The translations under genes were made by a program, and so were the position numbers. The notes beneath the pieces were generated by a model. The model was not told where the DNA came from and did no database searches. It saw only the letters and a program-made list of their open reading frames with translations. From Adiantum capillus-veneris (taxonomy: Eukaryota; Streptophyta; Polypodiopsida; Polypodiales; Pteridaceae), in NCBI GenBank assembly GCA_014529385.2, contig CM043959.1, forward strand, positions 4,279,045-4,343,044: a stretch of 64,000 nucleotides of DNA, read 5' to 3'. Below, piece by piece: positions 45,679-56,115 of the stretch (its first letter is position 1; every line of letters begins with the position of its first letter).

Positions 45679-47038
45679 TCAATCTGGTGCTTTCAATATT
45701 GAAGCTGAGGTGAGAGATTTCTTAAGCTTCATGAAGGATTCTTCACATGTCTTGGTCCATTCAAAGTGTGTAATCAAGCTATACACGGGTTTTGCAATTA
45801 TAGCATACATGTAGATGAACCGTCGGTAATATCCACAATGCCCCATGAAGGCTTGTACCCCCTTGACTGTTGTTGGTCTAGGCAAATGAGCAATGACATG
45901 AATCTTCTCAATATCAGTAGCTATGCCATTTTTAGACACTATATGTCCAAGAATTTTTCCTTGTCTACCTATGAATGTGCACTTTTCAGGATTTAAGCAA
46001 ATCCTAGAAAGTCTACATTTTTTGAATACCTTTTTGAGGTGTTCAAAAGGATCAGCTTGGATTGATAAATGTACGCATAGATCATCCATATATACTTCTA
46101 AGAATTTCCTAAGATATTCTTTAAAAGCATGGCTCATCAATCTTTGAAATGTGGCTGGAGCATAAGTTAACCCAAATGGCATAACCCGATAGGCAAATAA
46201 ATCCCATTCTGTTGCAAAAGCAGTTTTATGCTGATCTTTTGGGTCAACCAAAAGTTGATTGTATCCCGAAAAGCCGTCTAAGAAGCTGTAAGATTCTTTT
46301 TTTGCAAACTCGTTCTAAAACATGCTCAGTGATTGGAAGAGGAAAGTTGTCTCTGATGGTAGCTGCATTCACCTTTTTGAGATTAACACACACTCATAAT
46401 TTTCCATTCTTCTTGGGGACTACCACAATTGGAGACACCCAATCTGTGTGTTCAATTTCGTAAATGAATTCGGCTTCCTTTAGTTTCTCAATCTCTTCTT
46501 TTATCTTCGTGGTGAATGTTTCATTATACGTGTATGGCTTTTGTCTACTTGGTTTCGCATCATCCCTCATGGATATGATATGTTGACAGATTTCTGGATC
46601 AATACCCTTGAGATCTTTGTAAGACCAAGCAAATATATCTCGATATCCCTTTAACAAGCTTAGCAAGAGCTCTTCTTCTTCTTCTGTTAGGTTATTTGCA
46701 ATGTAAGCAGGTCTAAGCTCTTCTCCTGGTTCAACCAAGTCTATCTTTTTAGCATTTTCAGGCCCTTCGTAAGACTCACCTTGTTTTCGTAGTTCCCTAA
46801 TAGGTTGTTTGACTATGATTTTTCGATCTTGGAGAGTATACTTTTTGTAATGGGATGGAACATTCATTACATCCCTACCATCCTCTTCCGTAGTTTCCAT
46901 TTCGGTTGTGTATATCTCCTTTAGAGCTTTTTCCAACTCTTGATATTTCTTTCTCCGCTCGACTCGTGTCATGAGTGGTCTTTTATCCTGTGGGTTTGCT
47001 TGAGTACCCTTCCTTGTTTTTCTCGATGCTTGAAACAT
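45679..47038 (-). pseudogene. Reverse transcriptase with N-terminal linker (right copy)
   Basis: Duplicate of 30314-31673. YMDD is at 46092-46081. The same stop after KKNGKL and the same frameshift upstream of the palm are present. No coding difference noticed. Confidence 0.92.
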
Positions 47039-47144
47039 TTCTGAATTTTGGTTTTAAGGATGTCTGCCATTTATTTTTTCCTTGATACAATCATTTGCAT
47101 CAGGAATTGTGTTCTACTGGAGACTGATGGCATAGGTCGTGTTT

Positions 47145-47627
47145 TCATGTTTCTGGTGTCTCTTTTTTGTCTATACCATTTTTTTTTCTTCTTGATTTCT
47201 GGTTTGGAAAGTCAAAAAACTTTTCCTCCCCTCCTTTTAAGAGTAGCTTAAATCTCATATGATCTTTTTGTGACCCCGAATCTTTTGAGATAGCTGAGTG
47301 TTCATCTAACTCATCAGTTGCATCGTAATAGAGGTCTGAAAAGACTTGTTGAGCTTTCATTAAGTCCTTGGGTTCCTCATCTTTGTCTTCAATGTTGAGG
47401 ATTGAAATGATTTGGATGGGAGTTATATCGTAGCCATCCTCATTGCGAAATTGAGTAGGCATAGATGTATTCACACATACATCCATTGTTGCTAAAATTT
47501 GAGTCCATTCAAATGGCTCAAATAAATGCTCTAGAAACGGTTCGGGTACATAGGCTTCGTCTGTGCAGTCCCTTTCTAGGATACATTCTTCTCGTCTTAA
47601 GCTTCCATTTTTTGAAGCTCCACACAT
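47145..47627 (-). pseudogene. Protease-RT spacer ORF (right copy)
   Basis: Duplicate of 31780-32262 with two replacements: Cys to Tyr in TDEAYVPE and Glu to Lys near the end. Confidence 0.55.
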
Positions 47628-47789
47628 CCAAATAGGCGTGTCTTTGTTTAACTAGGATGGAAGCTTAGTTTCAACCAAAGAGACTGAATCAAACTCTTGT
47701 ATGGGTGTTTTCAAGACATCTTTATAAGTGTGATCTTTTAGATTTACTCTTGTTATAGATCCCACTTGCTTCAAGTACATATAATTGTT

Positions 47790-48224
47790 TCAACCTTGGA
47801 TAAGCTGTACCTGTCGCATGAAGGGTCTTCCCAATATGATTTTATAGTTGAGTTTTTTTCCAAAGATTTCTATGGCAAAAGTGTGTTGACATTCAATTCC
47901 ACAGGAATTAACTATCACCTTTTCAAGCAGTCCTAATGGTCTCTCAATGAGTCCATCAGCCAATTGCAATTTCATTCGCGTTTGTCTAATGGCTAGTTGT
48001 CCCCAGGATTCCCATACTGCTTTAGTGGCTATGGCTATGCCAGCTCCACTATCCAGTATTTCCATGGTTTCAATGTCATTATATTTCACTGGAAGGGTGG
48101 CGTTTCCTTCTTCCCCTTTGTAATATTCTCTGACTTTGTTCATGGGAATAGATCGAATCTCTTTGTTGTCCATTTTATTTTTCAAATTTTCCATTTTTTT
48201 TGAGATTAACCCCGTTATCCCCAC
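47790..48224 (-). CDS. First retropepsin domain (right copy)
   Basis: Duplicate of 32425-32859 with one replacement (Pro to Leu, giving WGQLAIR). ILDSGAG and KIILGRPFM are intact. Confidence 0.85.
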   Translation of the reverse strand: MGITGLISKKMENLKNKMDNKEIRSIPMNKVREYYKGEEGNATLPVKYNDIETMEILDSGAGIAIATKAVWESWGQLAIRQTRMKLQLADGLIERPLGLLEKVIVNSCGIECQHTFAIEIFGKKLNYKIILGRPFMRQVQLIQG

Positions 48225-48246
48225 CTTCTCTAGGGTTTTCTATAAA

Positions 48247-48702
48247 TCATTCCATAAGTATGGTCTGAGTTTTCAGTTCTCCCAAGGTAAGAGTGCATTG
48301 GATGGGTGTAGACATGATTGAATGAATGTTGTCTACTTCTAGGGTCTGTTCAGCTCTTTTTACTTGTGTGGTCTTACACACTATGGATTCATCTTCGTTA
48401 TCTCCCAAGTAAGAAGGTAATGTTTTCAAGGTCAATGGTTTCGACATTCCTGAAGCTTCAGATCCGTAATCCCCGTACAAGGATTGTACATCCATGTTTA
48501 TATCAAAAGGTAGGTTATCCAACCAGATTTCCTCTATAAGAGCTGAATTTAGAGTTAGGCTCCCATCATTGATCTCTCTCACTTTTTCCCATAAGTATCC
48601 TGGCCAGTCTTCCTCTACGAATGGAATTCTGTCTAAGGCATCTTCGCTGTCAATCACTATAAGCTCTGGTTCTTTTGTCTCAAGGTAGGTTTCTACCACC
48701 AC
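48247..48702 (-). pseudogene. Gag-protease spacer ORF (right copy)
   Basis: Identical protein to 32882-33337; function unknown. Confidence 0.5.
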
Positions 48703-48799
48703 ATCGGATTTTTCTTTAGTGTCTCTTACACAAGCTCCTCAGGTTTTGCAATACTTTCAAGCTTGGGTTATTGTTTTTTCAGCATTTCTTGCATGATTC

Positions 48800-50061
48800 T
48801 TACCAAATTTTGAAAAGCTTCCAGTTTGGTTGCTTCCATGTCTGGAGAAGGATATTTTTTCCATTTGTTTTCCATGTTTTGGCTTGCTTAAGTCCTGCTT
48901 GATAGGCTTCCAAGGCGGCATTAATAGGCTCAAAAATTTTATCAACCAGAATGGATCTTCTAGATTTCACGATTGTTTCCTTGAATTCACGTCCAGTTTC
49001 TTTCAACTTTTCCTGGAATAGCTTTTTTTCTTTCTCCACGATTTCAATCCGTTGGTTTTGTTTTCTCATATCATATCTTTTGCTTCGGCTTCTTTTGATT
49101 CTTTGAGAGGAAACTTTTGTATTTTCCGAATCATCAGAGGAGTTGTGTTTCTTTTTCTTGGCCTGGGCTCTAGTGATTACCTTGATTGGAACAATCAGTG
49201 CACTCTCTGATGAGCTACTAGGTATCACTTGGACTACGTTTATTACTGTTTTATCCTTGTTCAAAGGATTTTTAGGACAATCTTCCGGAAAGTGCCCTCC
49301 CTTTTTGCAACATTTTATGCAATAGGCTTCAACTGGTTTGAGGTTTTTGTCAGGCTCTGGACATTCATTTTTCTAGTGATCATCTACACCACAGTTATGA
49401 CAATTTCTTGTTCTAGGCTTAATCATGGGTCTTACCATGGGAGGTCTAACACCTTGATTAGCTACATAATACATTGGTGCGAGCTCTGGTGGAGCATAGG
49501 TCACGGTTTCTTCTATTGGTGGTGGATGTGAATTATACCAATCTCCTTCTATCATTACTGTAGATGGACTAGGCTCTGCATAGGGTGTACCAGGCACTAA
49601 TGTTTGTTCCTCTATGACTTCTTCAGAGTGCATGTACCTTACAGGAATTGCATTATGTCTTGTATACGGAGGTTGTTGTCCCAACACAGCTTGAGGTCTT
49701 TCCATACCCATCGGTGGTCTTTGAGCTTGGGCCATATTAGGCTGATATCTGTACATGGATTGTCCTTATTGAGGTATCCCCTACCTGGTCCCCTTATAGG
49801 TGCTTTTTGCATGTTGTTCATCATGTCGTTCATCCTTTTAAGGATATCTTCTATAGCTGAGAGTGGTGTTGCAGCAGCCGTTTCCACTTGTGCTGGTTTA
49901 GTGGATGCCGTTTTCTTGCTTTGGTTATCCTTAGGGACATCTTCTTCATTGAAAATATCACAATTGTCTCCTAAGTCAATAGCATCTGACACACAGTCTT
50001 CTAGGGTTGTATGCTTTTTACTATAGAGTATAGCATGAAGTTCTTTGTTTGTAGGATACAA
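48800..50061 (-). pseudogene. Gag C-terminal half with zinc knuckles (right copy)
   Basis: Duplicate of 33435-34696. The first knuckle has the same internal TAG. The second knuckle differs by Gln to Lys (CIKCCKKGG), which keeps the Cys and His ligands. Confidence 0.75.
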
Positions 50062-50175
50062 GCCGTTCTTCTGTAGGTATCTCTAGCCCTGGGCATCTGG
50101 CAATGTATTGTTTCATTTGAGTTGCACAATCCCTAACAGACTCACCATGTTTCTATTTAAAGATGTAGATTTGAG

Positions 50176-50853
50176 CTACGTATTATGTTTGATCCCCGTT
50201 TTGGAATAAGCAGCTACAAATCCTTGAGCTAATGTGTTCAAGTCAATGATTGACCTTGGTGGAATGTTTTGGAACCATGTCAATGATTTTCCTTCTAATG
50301 TCATTCCAAACCCCTCGAATTGAGTGTGGAAGTCGAATATACGTTCTGCTCTTAGCACTTGCTTAAAGCTTGCTAGGTGGTCGTATGCATCCCCTGATCC
50401 ATTGTATTTTCTGATCCATTTTTTAAAATCAGCTGGTTTGACGCGTCTGTTTGGTTCAACTCCCGGTCTCTTGGCAATTGGTCTTGTTCCTAGTCCTTCA
50501 AACCAGTCTGTTGGAAATAGTGACTCATGTAGCCCTGGACTGGCCTTAGTGTCACCCGGTTTTCTACATGATGAGGTGGTTTCTTGTTTCTTCACATTAC
50601 TCTCAGATGATCTCTCATGGTGTTCATCTCTTGGAATTGTTTTTGGTCCTTGTCCCAATCTCCAATCCCGTATGGAATACCCTTGGTATTTGGTTTCTTC
50701 TAGCTCCTCACGAGTCATCATAACAAAGTTGTTGTTATAACAATCCCTAAACAGGTAGGTTGCTAGGTCTGCTGATCCCTTATCTTTGATCTTGAAGATA
50801 TAGATGATCTTCATGGCCGTTAGTTGTCTTGATTTGGCATGCAAAGTCCACAA
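50176..50853 (-). pseudogene. Gag N-terminal region (right copy, uncut)
   Basis: 225 codons with the gag motifs seen in the left copy plus the native upstream segment (LTAMKIIYIFKIKDKGSADLA) absent from the left copy. It overlaps the end of the preceding ORF in another frame (50820-50853), so a frame change separates the two. Confidence 0.8.
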
Positions 50854-51251
50854 AAGATATTTATGTTTCTATCTTCCCAACAATAGACTCCGATCCTAGG
50901 GTTATCTGTACTAAGCCGTTTCAAAGGCTTCAAATCTACTTGATCGTACCCCTTGAATTCTAAAGTTGGTGGTCCTTCTTTTGCTAACATATCTGGGATT
51001 ATGATGTTTACTTCTAAACCCCATTTGTCTACCACATCAAGGATTTTGACTTGTACATACTGAGTTCCGTTTCTGTCCATGTACATTTTTTCTTGTTTGT
51101 TTGCCCTAATCTCTTCTTTGAACTCAATACCATGGTCATCAATGCGAATAGCATACACCTCGTTAGGGTCCAAGTAAACATGGGCTCCATGGCAGTTAGT
51201 CTTGTAAAAAGATAGTATATGCTTATAGCGCATTGTCGAGTAAGAAGACAT
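50820..51251 (-). CDS. Unknown ORF at the 5' end of the gag region
   Basis: 143 uninterrupted codons from MSSYSTMRYKHILSFYK. Contains AHVYLDPNEVYAIRIDD, YVQVKILDVVDKWGLEVNII, EFKGYDQVDLKPLKRL and CWEDRNINIFCGLC. No known family is recognised. Only the right copy has it, because the duplication boundary (50794) lies just downstream. It could be the Gag N-terminus or a separate ORF1 as in Ogre elements. It is the only long undamaged frame of the 5' part. Confidence 0.55.
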   Translation of the reverse strand: MSSYSTMRYKHILSFYKTNCHGAHVYLDPNEVYAIRIDDHGIEFKEEIRANKQEKMYMDRNGTQYVQVKILDVVDKWGLEVNIIIPDMLAKEGPPTLEFKGYDQVDLKPLKRLSTDNPRIGVYCWEDRNINIFCGLCMPNQDN

Positions 51252-51292
51252 TTCGGATGTTGAGTCTGAAAAAGTGTCTGAGACTTATTCAA

Positions 51293-53362
51293 GAATTGTG
51301 TGCAAGGAATTGCCTTGATTCACATTTTCTTCGGTGGATACTCTACTGGAGGTTTCTCCGAGTATGCCCTGATTTCCTAGTACCTGACCAAATCTAAGGT
51401 TCATATAGACTTATGAAGCCCTGGATAGAGTACTCACCTTTGGATTGACTTGTCGTCAATTTCCACTTGATTCGATTGCAACTTTCTGTCAAGCCACTGA
51501 TTCCTCGTCTGTAACCTGATTCCTGAACAAATTTGATCAAGTTAGCTATTATTCTATAAAGACAGTAGAGCTTTTGCTAACTCTCGTGATTGGTCTCTGT
51601 GTATCACTTCAAATCGAGCTATGAGAGTCAATATTTGACTTTCAGATTCGACTTTAGCAAAAATTCAAAGGTTTAATCTGCAACCTGGAAATTGAGTGAA
51701 CATGCACCAATTTTGATCCAGTTGAACCCAAAATTTCTCGGTGGCTTTATATTATGTTGGTCTAACACTGTATAAGTTCAAAAGTCAAAATTGATGTCTC
51801 TGGATAACACTAGTAAATAATCACGATTATTTACTTTTGTCAGTTTTTTGCACTTTTTGGATTGGTTTGGCAAGTATACAACTTGTTAAAGTCCCTGGAC
51901 AAGTTTCAACAAGTTTGGACAAAATCTGAACAAGTTTATTAACTATTTTGTGTCCGTAAACTCTGATTTTGAAAATCTGGTTTAAGTCTCACTTTTGTGA
52001 TCCAAATTTCACCCAAATTGATTTGTGAGGTCTACTTGATGTGCTTGACCTTGTGGTATACTTATATTTGAAAAATTATCAAGTTTTGAAGCAAATGTAA
52101 ATAATCCCAATTATTTACTCCAACTCTATTTTTACAACTTTTTGTCCCAACTTTGACACAGATCTATTAAGCACCTCAAGTTAAGGTCACTAGCCAAGTT
52201 TCATCAAGTTTGGACAATTTTTGGTCAAATCGTCATCAATTATCTGTCCACAGACTAACTTTGCAAATTTAGTCACAAATTTCAATCCAGTGATCCAAAT
52301 CTTACCAAATTTGGTTTGTGGGCTTATTAGAACATGGTAAAACTAGTGGTATGCTGACTTGGTCAAAAAAATTGAAAAATGGGGCAAATATAAATAATCA
52401 TAATTATTTACAACTGACAATTTTTTGTATCTTTTTGATCAACTGAGCATGTACACATGTTTATCACATCAACATAAGCCTATGAATCAATTTTCAACAA
52501 GTTTGAACAAATTTTTTCCCAATTTACACTCAAGGTTCAAAAAGAGTACAAACTTTAGTTTTTACCCAGTTTTTTGCCAGTTTAGTGATCCAAATCTCTT
52601 GGGCCTTTACAAAACTTGTTTGTACACATGCAATGAGTCAATGGTAAGAACCTTGGTCAATTTAGAGCACAAATTTAATAATCGCGATTATTAACTTTAG
52701 GCTTGAAATGAACACTTTTTTGCAAATTTTTTCAAAGAAAGTCTTTATATGAGCTATTTTAAGCCTATGAATCAAGTCAAAACTTAATTTGGCATAAAAT
52801 TTCAAGAAAAAGTAAAGAATCTGAGTTTTGGCCAACTCTTGAAATTTTTACCTCGAAGTGTCTTTGAGCTTACCAACTAGTTCAGACAACTATTAGGCTT
52901 ACTCTCCAGTTGGATTGAGTGGTTTCGAGTCTTTTCGAGCTATTTCTAATCGTAGACCTGAAATTTTGCAACTTCCAATAACAACTCACACTTGATTCTT
53001 TCGGAGAGAGCAATGTTCTGAAATCCACCTTGGATCCTACTTACCCTATTCTTAAATTCTCATTCAATGGGGTTGTGGAAAGTGTCCACAAACACTCGTT
53101 TTCTTGGGTTTTATGTTTTTCTGAGCACTGATCTTAAGACTTGTCTCGTCTACCAATCATTCTCAAAATCCTAATTTAATTCTACAATCTTAAAGTCACT
53201 CAGCAAATACGATTACTCCCAAGCTACCTCTACACAACAAAAGACAACAATCTTAAGCTATGCGGTTTCTAAAAGAAAGTTTTGAACTCTAGGCAAACCT
53301 AGAGGAAGTTAAAGCATAACTTCAAAAAACGCTCGTGCTTTTCTCTAGTTTAGGTCTCTTCA
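51293..53362 (-). other. 5' untranslated region of the gypsy element
   Basis: About 2.07 kb between primer site and first ORF, AT-rich, without coding sense. Its middle is the first palindrome array (51813-52694). Spacers share AAGTTTG-ACAA, GTGATCCAAAT and TTTGTG-GG words, so the palindromes sit in diverged tandem units of about 287 bp. Confidence 0.75.
51813..52694. repeat. First palindrome array of the gypsy element: four palindromes
   Basis: Dyads at 51813-51834 (arms GTAAATAATC and GATTATTTAC, centre AC), 52097-52118 (GTAAATAATC, centre CC, AATTATTTAC), 52390-52411 (ATAAATAATC, centre AT, AATTATTTAC) and 52675-52694 (perfect 20-mer TTAATAATCGCGATTATTAA). Spacings are 284, 293 and about 284 bp. 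The last palindrome has matched changes in both arms. The nearest one is about 560 bp upstream of the first ORF. Confidence 0.9.
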
Positions 53363-53381
53363 ATCCCCGGCAACGGCGCCA
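53363..53381 (-). promoter_or_regulatory. Gypsy primer binding site, tRNA-Asp type
   Basis: TGGCGCCGTTGCCGGGGAT on the minus strand matches the complement of the plant tRNA-Asp 3' end used by Athila-type gypsy elements. It lies two bases from a CA that can end the 5' LTR. Confidence 0.9.
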
Positions 53382-53383
53382 AA

Positions 53384-54302
53384 TGTGGGACGCATGTCTA
53401 ACCTCACCATCCTATCTTATTGCAGTATTAGCGAGAACCACGATTAATTTGCCAATCCATGGGACGAAGCTGACTTGACTAGTGCATAGAGGCTACAAGA
53501 GGTTTTCAATCTCTTGGAAAACAACTAACAACTCGCATCTAACTCAAGCACACTCAAGTAACTGAAATCACCAAAAGCTAATCGCTCATCGGCAAAGAAA
53601 TCACATCCGTTATAACATCAAATGACATCCAAACGTAACGAAACTTCTAGGACATGTTTATAAGACCTAACCACACATGCTTATGGTCTTAAAGCCCACT
53701 TTAGGTCAAGTTCCAAAGTCACAATTATTAACAGCAGTGGATTTTTGACCTACTTGTTTTTGACCCAGAATGCATCTAAATGCTTAGCAATGATGCCCCA
53801 ATACCCCGTCTATGCTTAGTTTTTGATTTAAAAGTGTAAATTCCTAGTTATGATGAAATTAGACCGTGGGTTGGCGACGCCAAAAGCTATGAAATGCTGT
53901 GAACTTCTTACGTCAATGCGTAGAGCTCTTACTTGTGGTTGAATGCAACAAATGCGACTGCAATGTGACAGCTGGGGAGGGAGTAGGAAGCGCGAGAAGG
54001 AGAGGAGTGAGCGCCGTTATCTCACACTGTGTATTTCATTATCCAAAACTTATAAAAAACTTACAAAAATTGGCTTTTATAACTTAGCCAAGGTTTTAGG
54101 GTGGTCAAAACTAATAATCTGGAGTTCTACCACAGCTGGGAAATGACAAGTTGATACAATCTGGAAGCTTGTATCCCTGGCTCATTAATCACGGAGTTTA
54201 TCCGAGAAAATAGGAGTTACAATATTCCCGATTTATCAAAATAATAAGTGTTTTACAAAGAGAATGCCGAAAAATGGTATCCGTGTTAGCTTGATGCTAA
54301 CA
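53384..54302 (-). repeat. Probable 5' LTR of the gypsy element
   Basis: The inner end (plus-strand TGTGGGACGC at 53384) is fixed by the primer site. The outer end is inferred from TGTTAGCATCAAGC on the minus strand, where plus-strand ...GCTAACA ends at 54302, giving 919 bp TG...CA. There is no second LTR to compare, so the outer edge is tentative. An inverted repeat GTGTTAGC-TTGAT-GCTAACAC spans this edge. Confidence 0.5.
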
Positions 54303-54390
54303 CCAATCTGTCACTTCTCATTGGATATCAAAGCCAATCCAACCCACCCACAAGAACCCTGCAAGAACCACATGGAAATGGAGACCAAAA

Positions 54391-55154
54391 CAACATCAAC
54401 AACAAAATAAATCATAGCATAAAAGTTCTTATCAAACCAACTAAAATAGACCCCAAAAGAATACACATCAACCAAAGAGAAAATCATGTCATATTTACCG
54501 GTCTCCACCATCAAAGAACCCACACGTCTCCTTCAAACCCTTTTATTTGGACCTCATAGCTTTAAAGAAACCTCGCCAACACAAACCACTAAACAAACAT
54601 TTCAGAACCCACATCTTGCACAATATTTTGTTACCTCATGTATCTCTTCAATTCTCATAATAGGGCCACATTCCACGGCCTTGCATAGACACCTAGTCGC
54701 GCCCATGCACAACGCCACACCTTCGTTCGGGGAGATTCAAAATGGGAAGATGGAAGTAACACAGAGTAGCAGCAACATCAACAACAAAATAAATCATAGC
54801 ATAAAAGTTCTTATGAAAGCAACTAAAATACACCCCCAAAAAATCCACATCAACCAAAGAGGAAATCATGTCATATTTACCGGTCTCCACCATCAAAGAA
54901 CCCACGCGTCTCCTTCAAACCCTTTTATTTGGACCTCATAGATTTAAAGAAACCTCGCCGACACAAACCACTAAACAAACATTTCAGAACCCACATCTTG
55001 CACAACATTTTGTTACCTCATGTATCTCTTCAATTCTCATAATAGGGCTACATTCCACTGCCTTGCATAGACACCTAGTTCGCGCCCATGCACAACGCCA
55101 CACCTTCGTCCAGGAAGATTCAAAATGGGAAGATGGAAGTAACACAGACTAGCA
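54391..55154. repeat. 382-bp direct tandem duplication
   Basis: Units 54391-54772 and 54773-55154 are more than 90% identical by eye. Each opens with CAACATCAACAACAAAATAA. On minus, a frame reads VETGKYDMI-SLVDV, followed in unit 1 by YSFGV. Real coding origin is uncertain. Confidence 0.85.
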
Positions 55155-56115
55155 ACAAGATGATCATAACTTTGTATATAATGTTTTCTTGTTAATTGTT
55201 TTCCTTTTCATGAGCTCTTTCAAGAAATTTTATCTTTTAGCAGGCATATTACTCAGCCGTATTGCAAAATTCATGAGAAGTAAGATGCTAGACTGAGAGT
55301 ATGTATTTCTGAGTGAGCATAATAATTTTGGAAAATTTTTGGTCAAATAATAATAATTATCGATAATTTTCTTTTAATTTCAAGCTAAAAAAGATTAAAA
55401 AACTAAAAAATTAATAAGTTGAGCCAGGGCAGCCAAAATCGACGAGTTCCGAAAGCATATGTTGAATCTACAAAGCAAGGGATTTAGACATGGAAAATAT
55501 GGAAAAGTTGGCACCGGTCAGATTTTGGGCCAACCTGTGAAGGATCAAAACTACAGATTAAAAGCGCAATGATGAAATGTTTGAACCGCAAGTGATATGA
55601 CAAAAAGTTATGAGCCATCCAAGTAAGTATGCATAGGGTATTCTGGGTAGGTCGGGGACATGTAGTCAAAATGGGGAAAAATCAAGCTCATTTGCATTTA
55701 GTAAAAGAGAGAGAGAGAGAGCTCAGGAAACCTAGAGTTCTCTGTCGTATTTTTGCATGCTACAACCACACACCTCTTATTACTGCACTATATTTGTTAG
55801 GTATGATCACTAACCTAGCATGAATATTTGTGTATATGCTACATGTACCAAAAATATCAGATCAATAGAACATATCAAATCAGAGGTGGAACATTTGCAA
55901 ATTGTTTGAGCCCATTGGGGGCAGATACACATGTCAAAATCAAAAACTTTTTCATCAGTAGGTTCCTAATACTTGGCGAAATTAGCCTAGCTAATCACGA
56001 TTGAAAAAAGATGTGGAACATGGATCCCAAAACCCCAAATTCAAAAAAATGGGCATTAGACTCCCCATAGACCCCGGAACACACTGTGCTACTTGGATTT
56101 GCAATCCATGCTCCA
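55155..56115. other. Non-coding DNA upstream of the plus-strand palindrome array
   Basis: AT-rich, no gene recognised. A perfect 14-bp palindrome AATTATCGATAATT lies at 55355-55368. A (GA)n tract lies near 55708, and an incomplete copy of the next array's motif (ACATGGATCCC) near 56018. By analogy it may be the pol-to-ORFx spacer of a second gypsy element. Confidence 0.45.

Larger units (their letters stand above)
35432..50794. repeat. Tandem segmental duplication, right copy (15,363 bp)
   Basis: This copy is colinear with 20067-35429. Beyond 50794 the native gag upstream sequence, 5' UTR and LTR continue, so this copy retains the element's original 5' side, whereas the left copy retains the original 3' side of ORFx. 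Confidence 0.97.
19442..54302 (-). mobile_element. Giant Ty3/gypsy retrotransposon (Athila-like?), partly tandemly duplicated and carrying a nested copia element
   Basis: Order on the minus strand: probable 5' LTR (54302-53384), tRNA-Asp-type primer site (53381-53363), 5' UTR with a palindrome array, pre-gag ORF and gag, zinc knuckles, protease, reverse transcriptase, RNase H, doubled HHCC domain, integrase, second protease, second palindrome array, ORFx. Subtracting the extra duplicate and the copia insertion leaves about 15.6 kb, Ogre/Athila size. The Asp primer site and an extra ORF after pol are known Athila traits; the doubled domains are not. Every coding block carries stop codons or frameshifts shared by both copies, so it is dead. 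No 3' LTR was recognised. Confidence 0.85.

Noticed and set aside
54311-54905. Receptor-like kinase fragment (DVYSFGV) as an annotated gene
   Set aside because: Only one short phrase matches; HRD and DFG motifs are not convincingly present. Kept as a finding, not as a gene.
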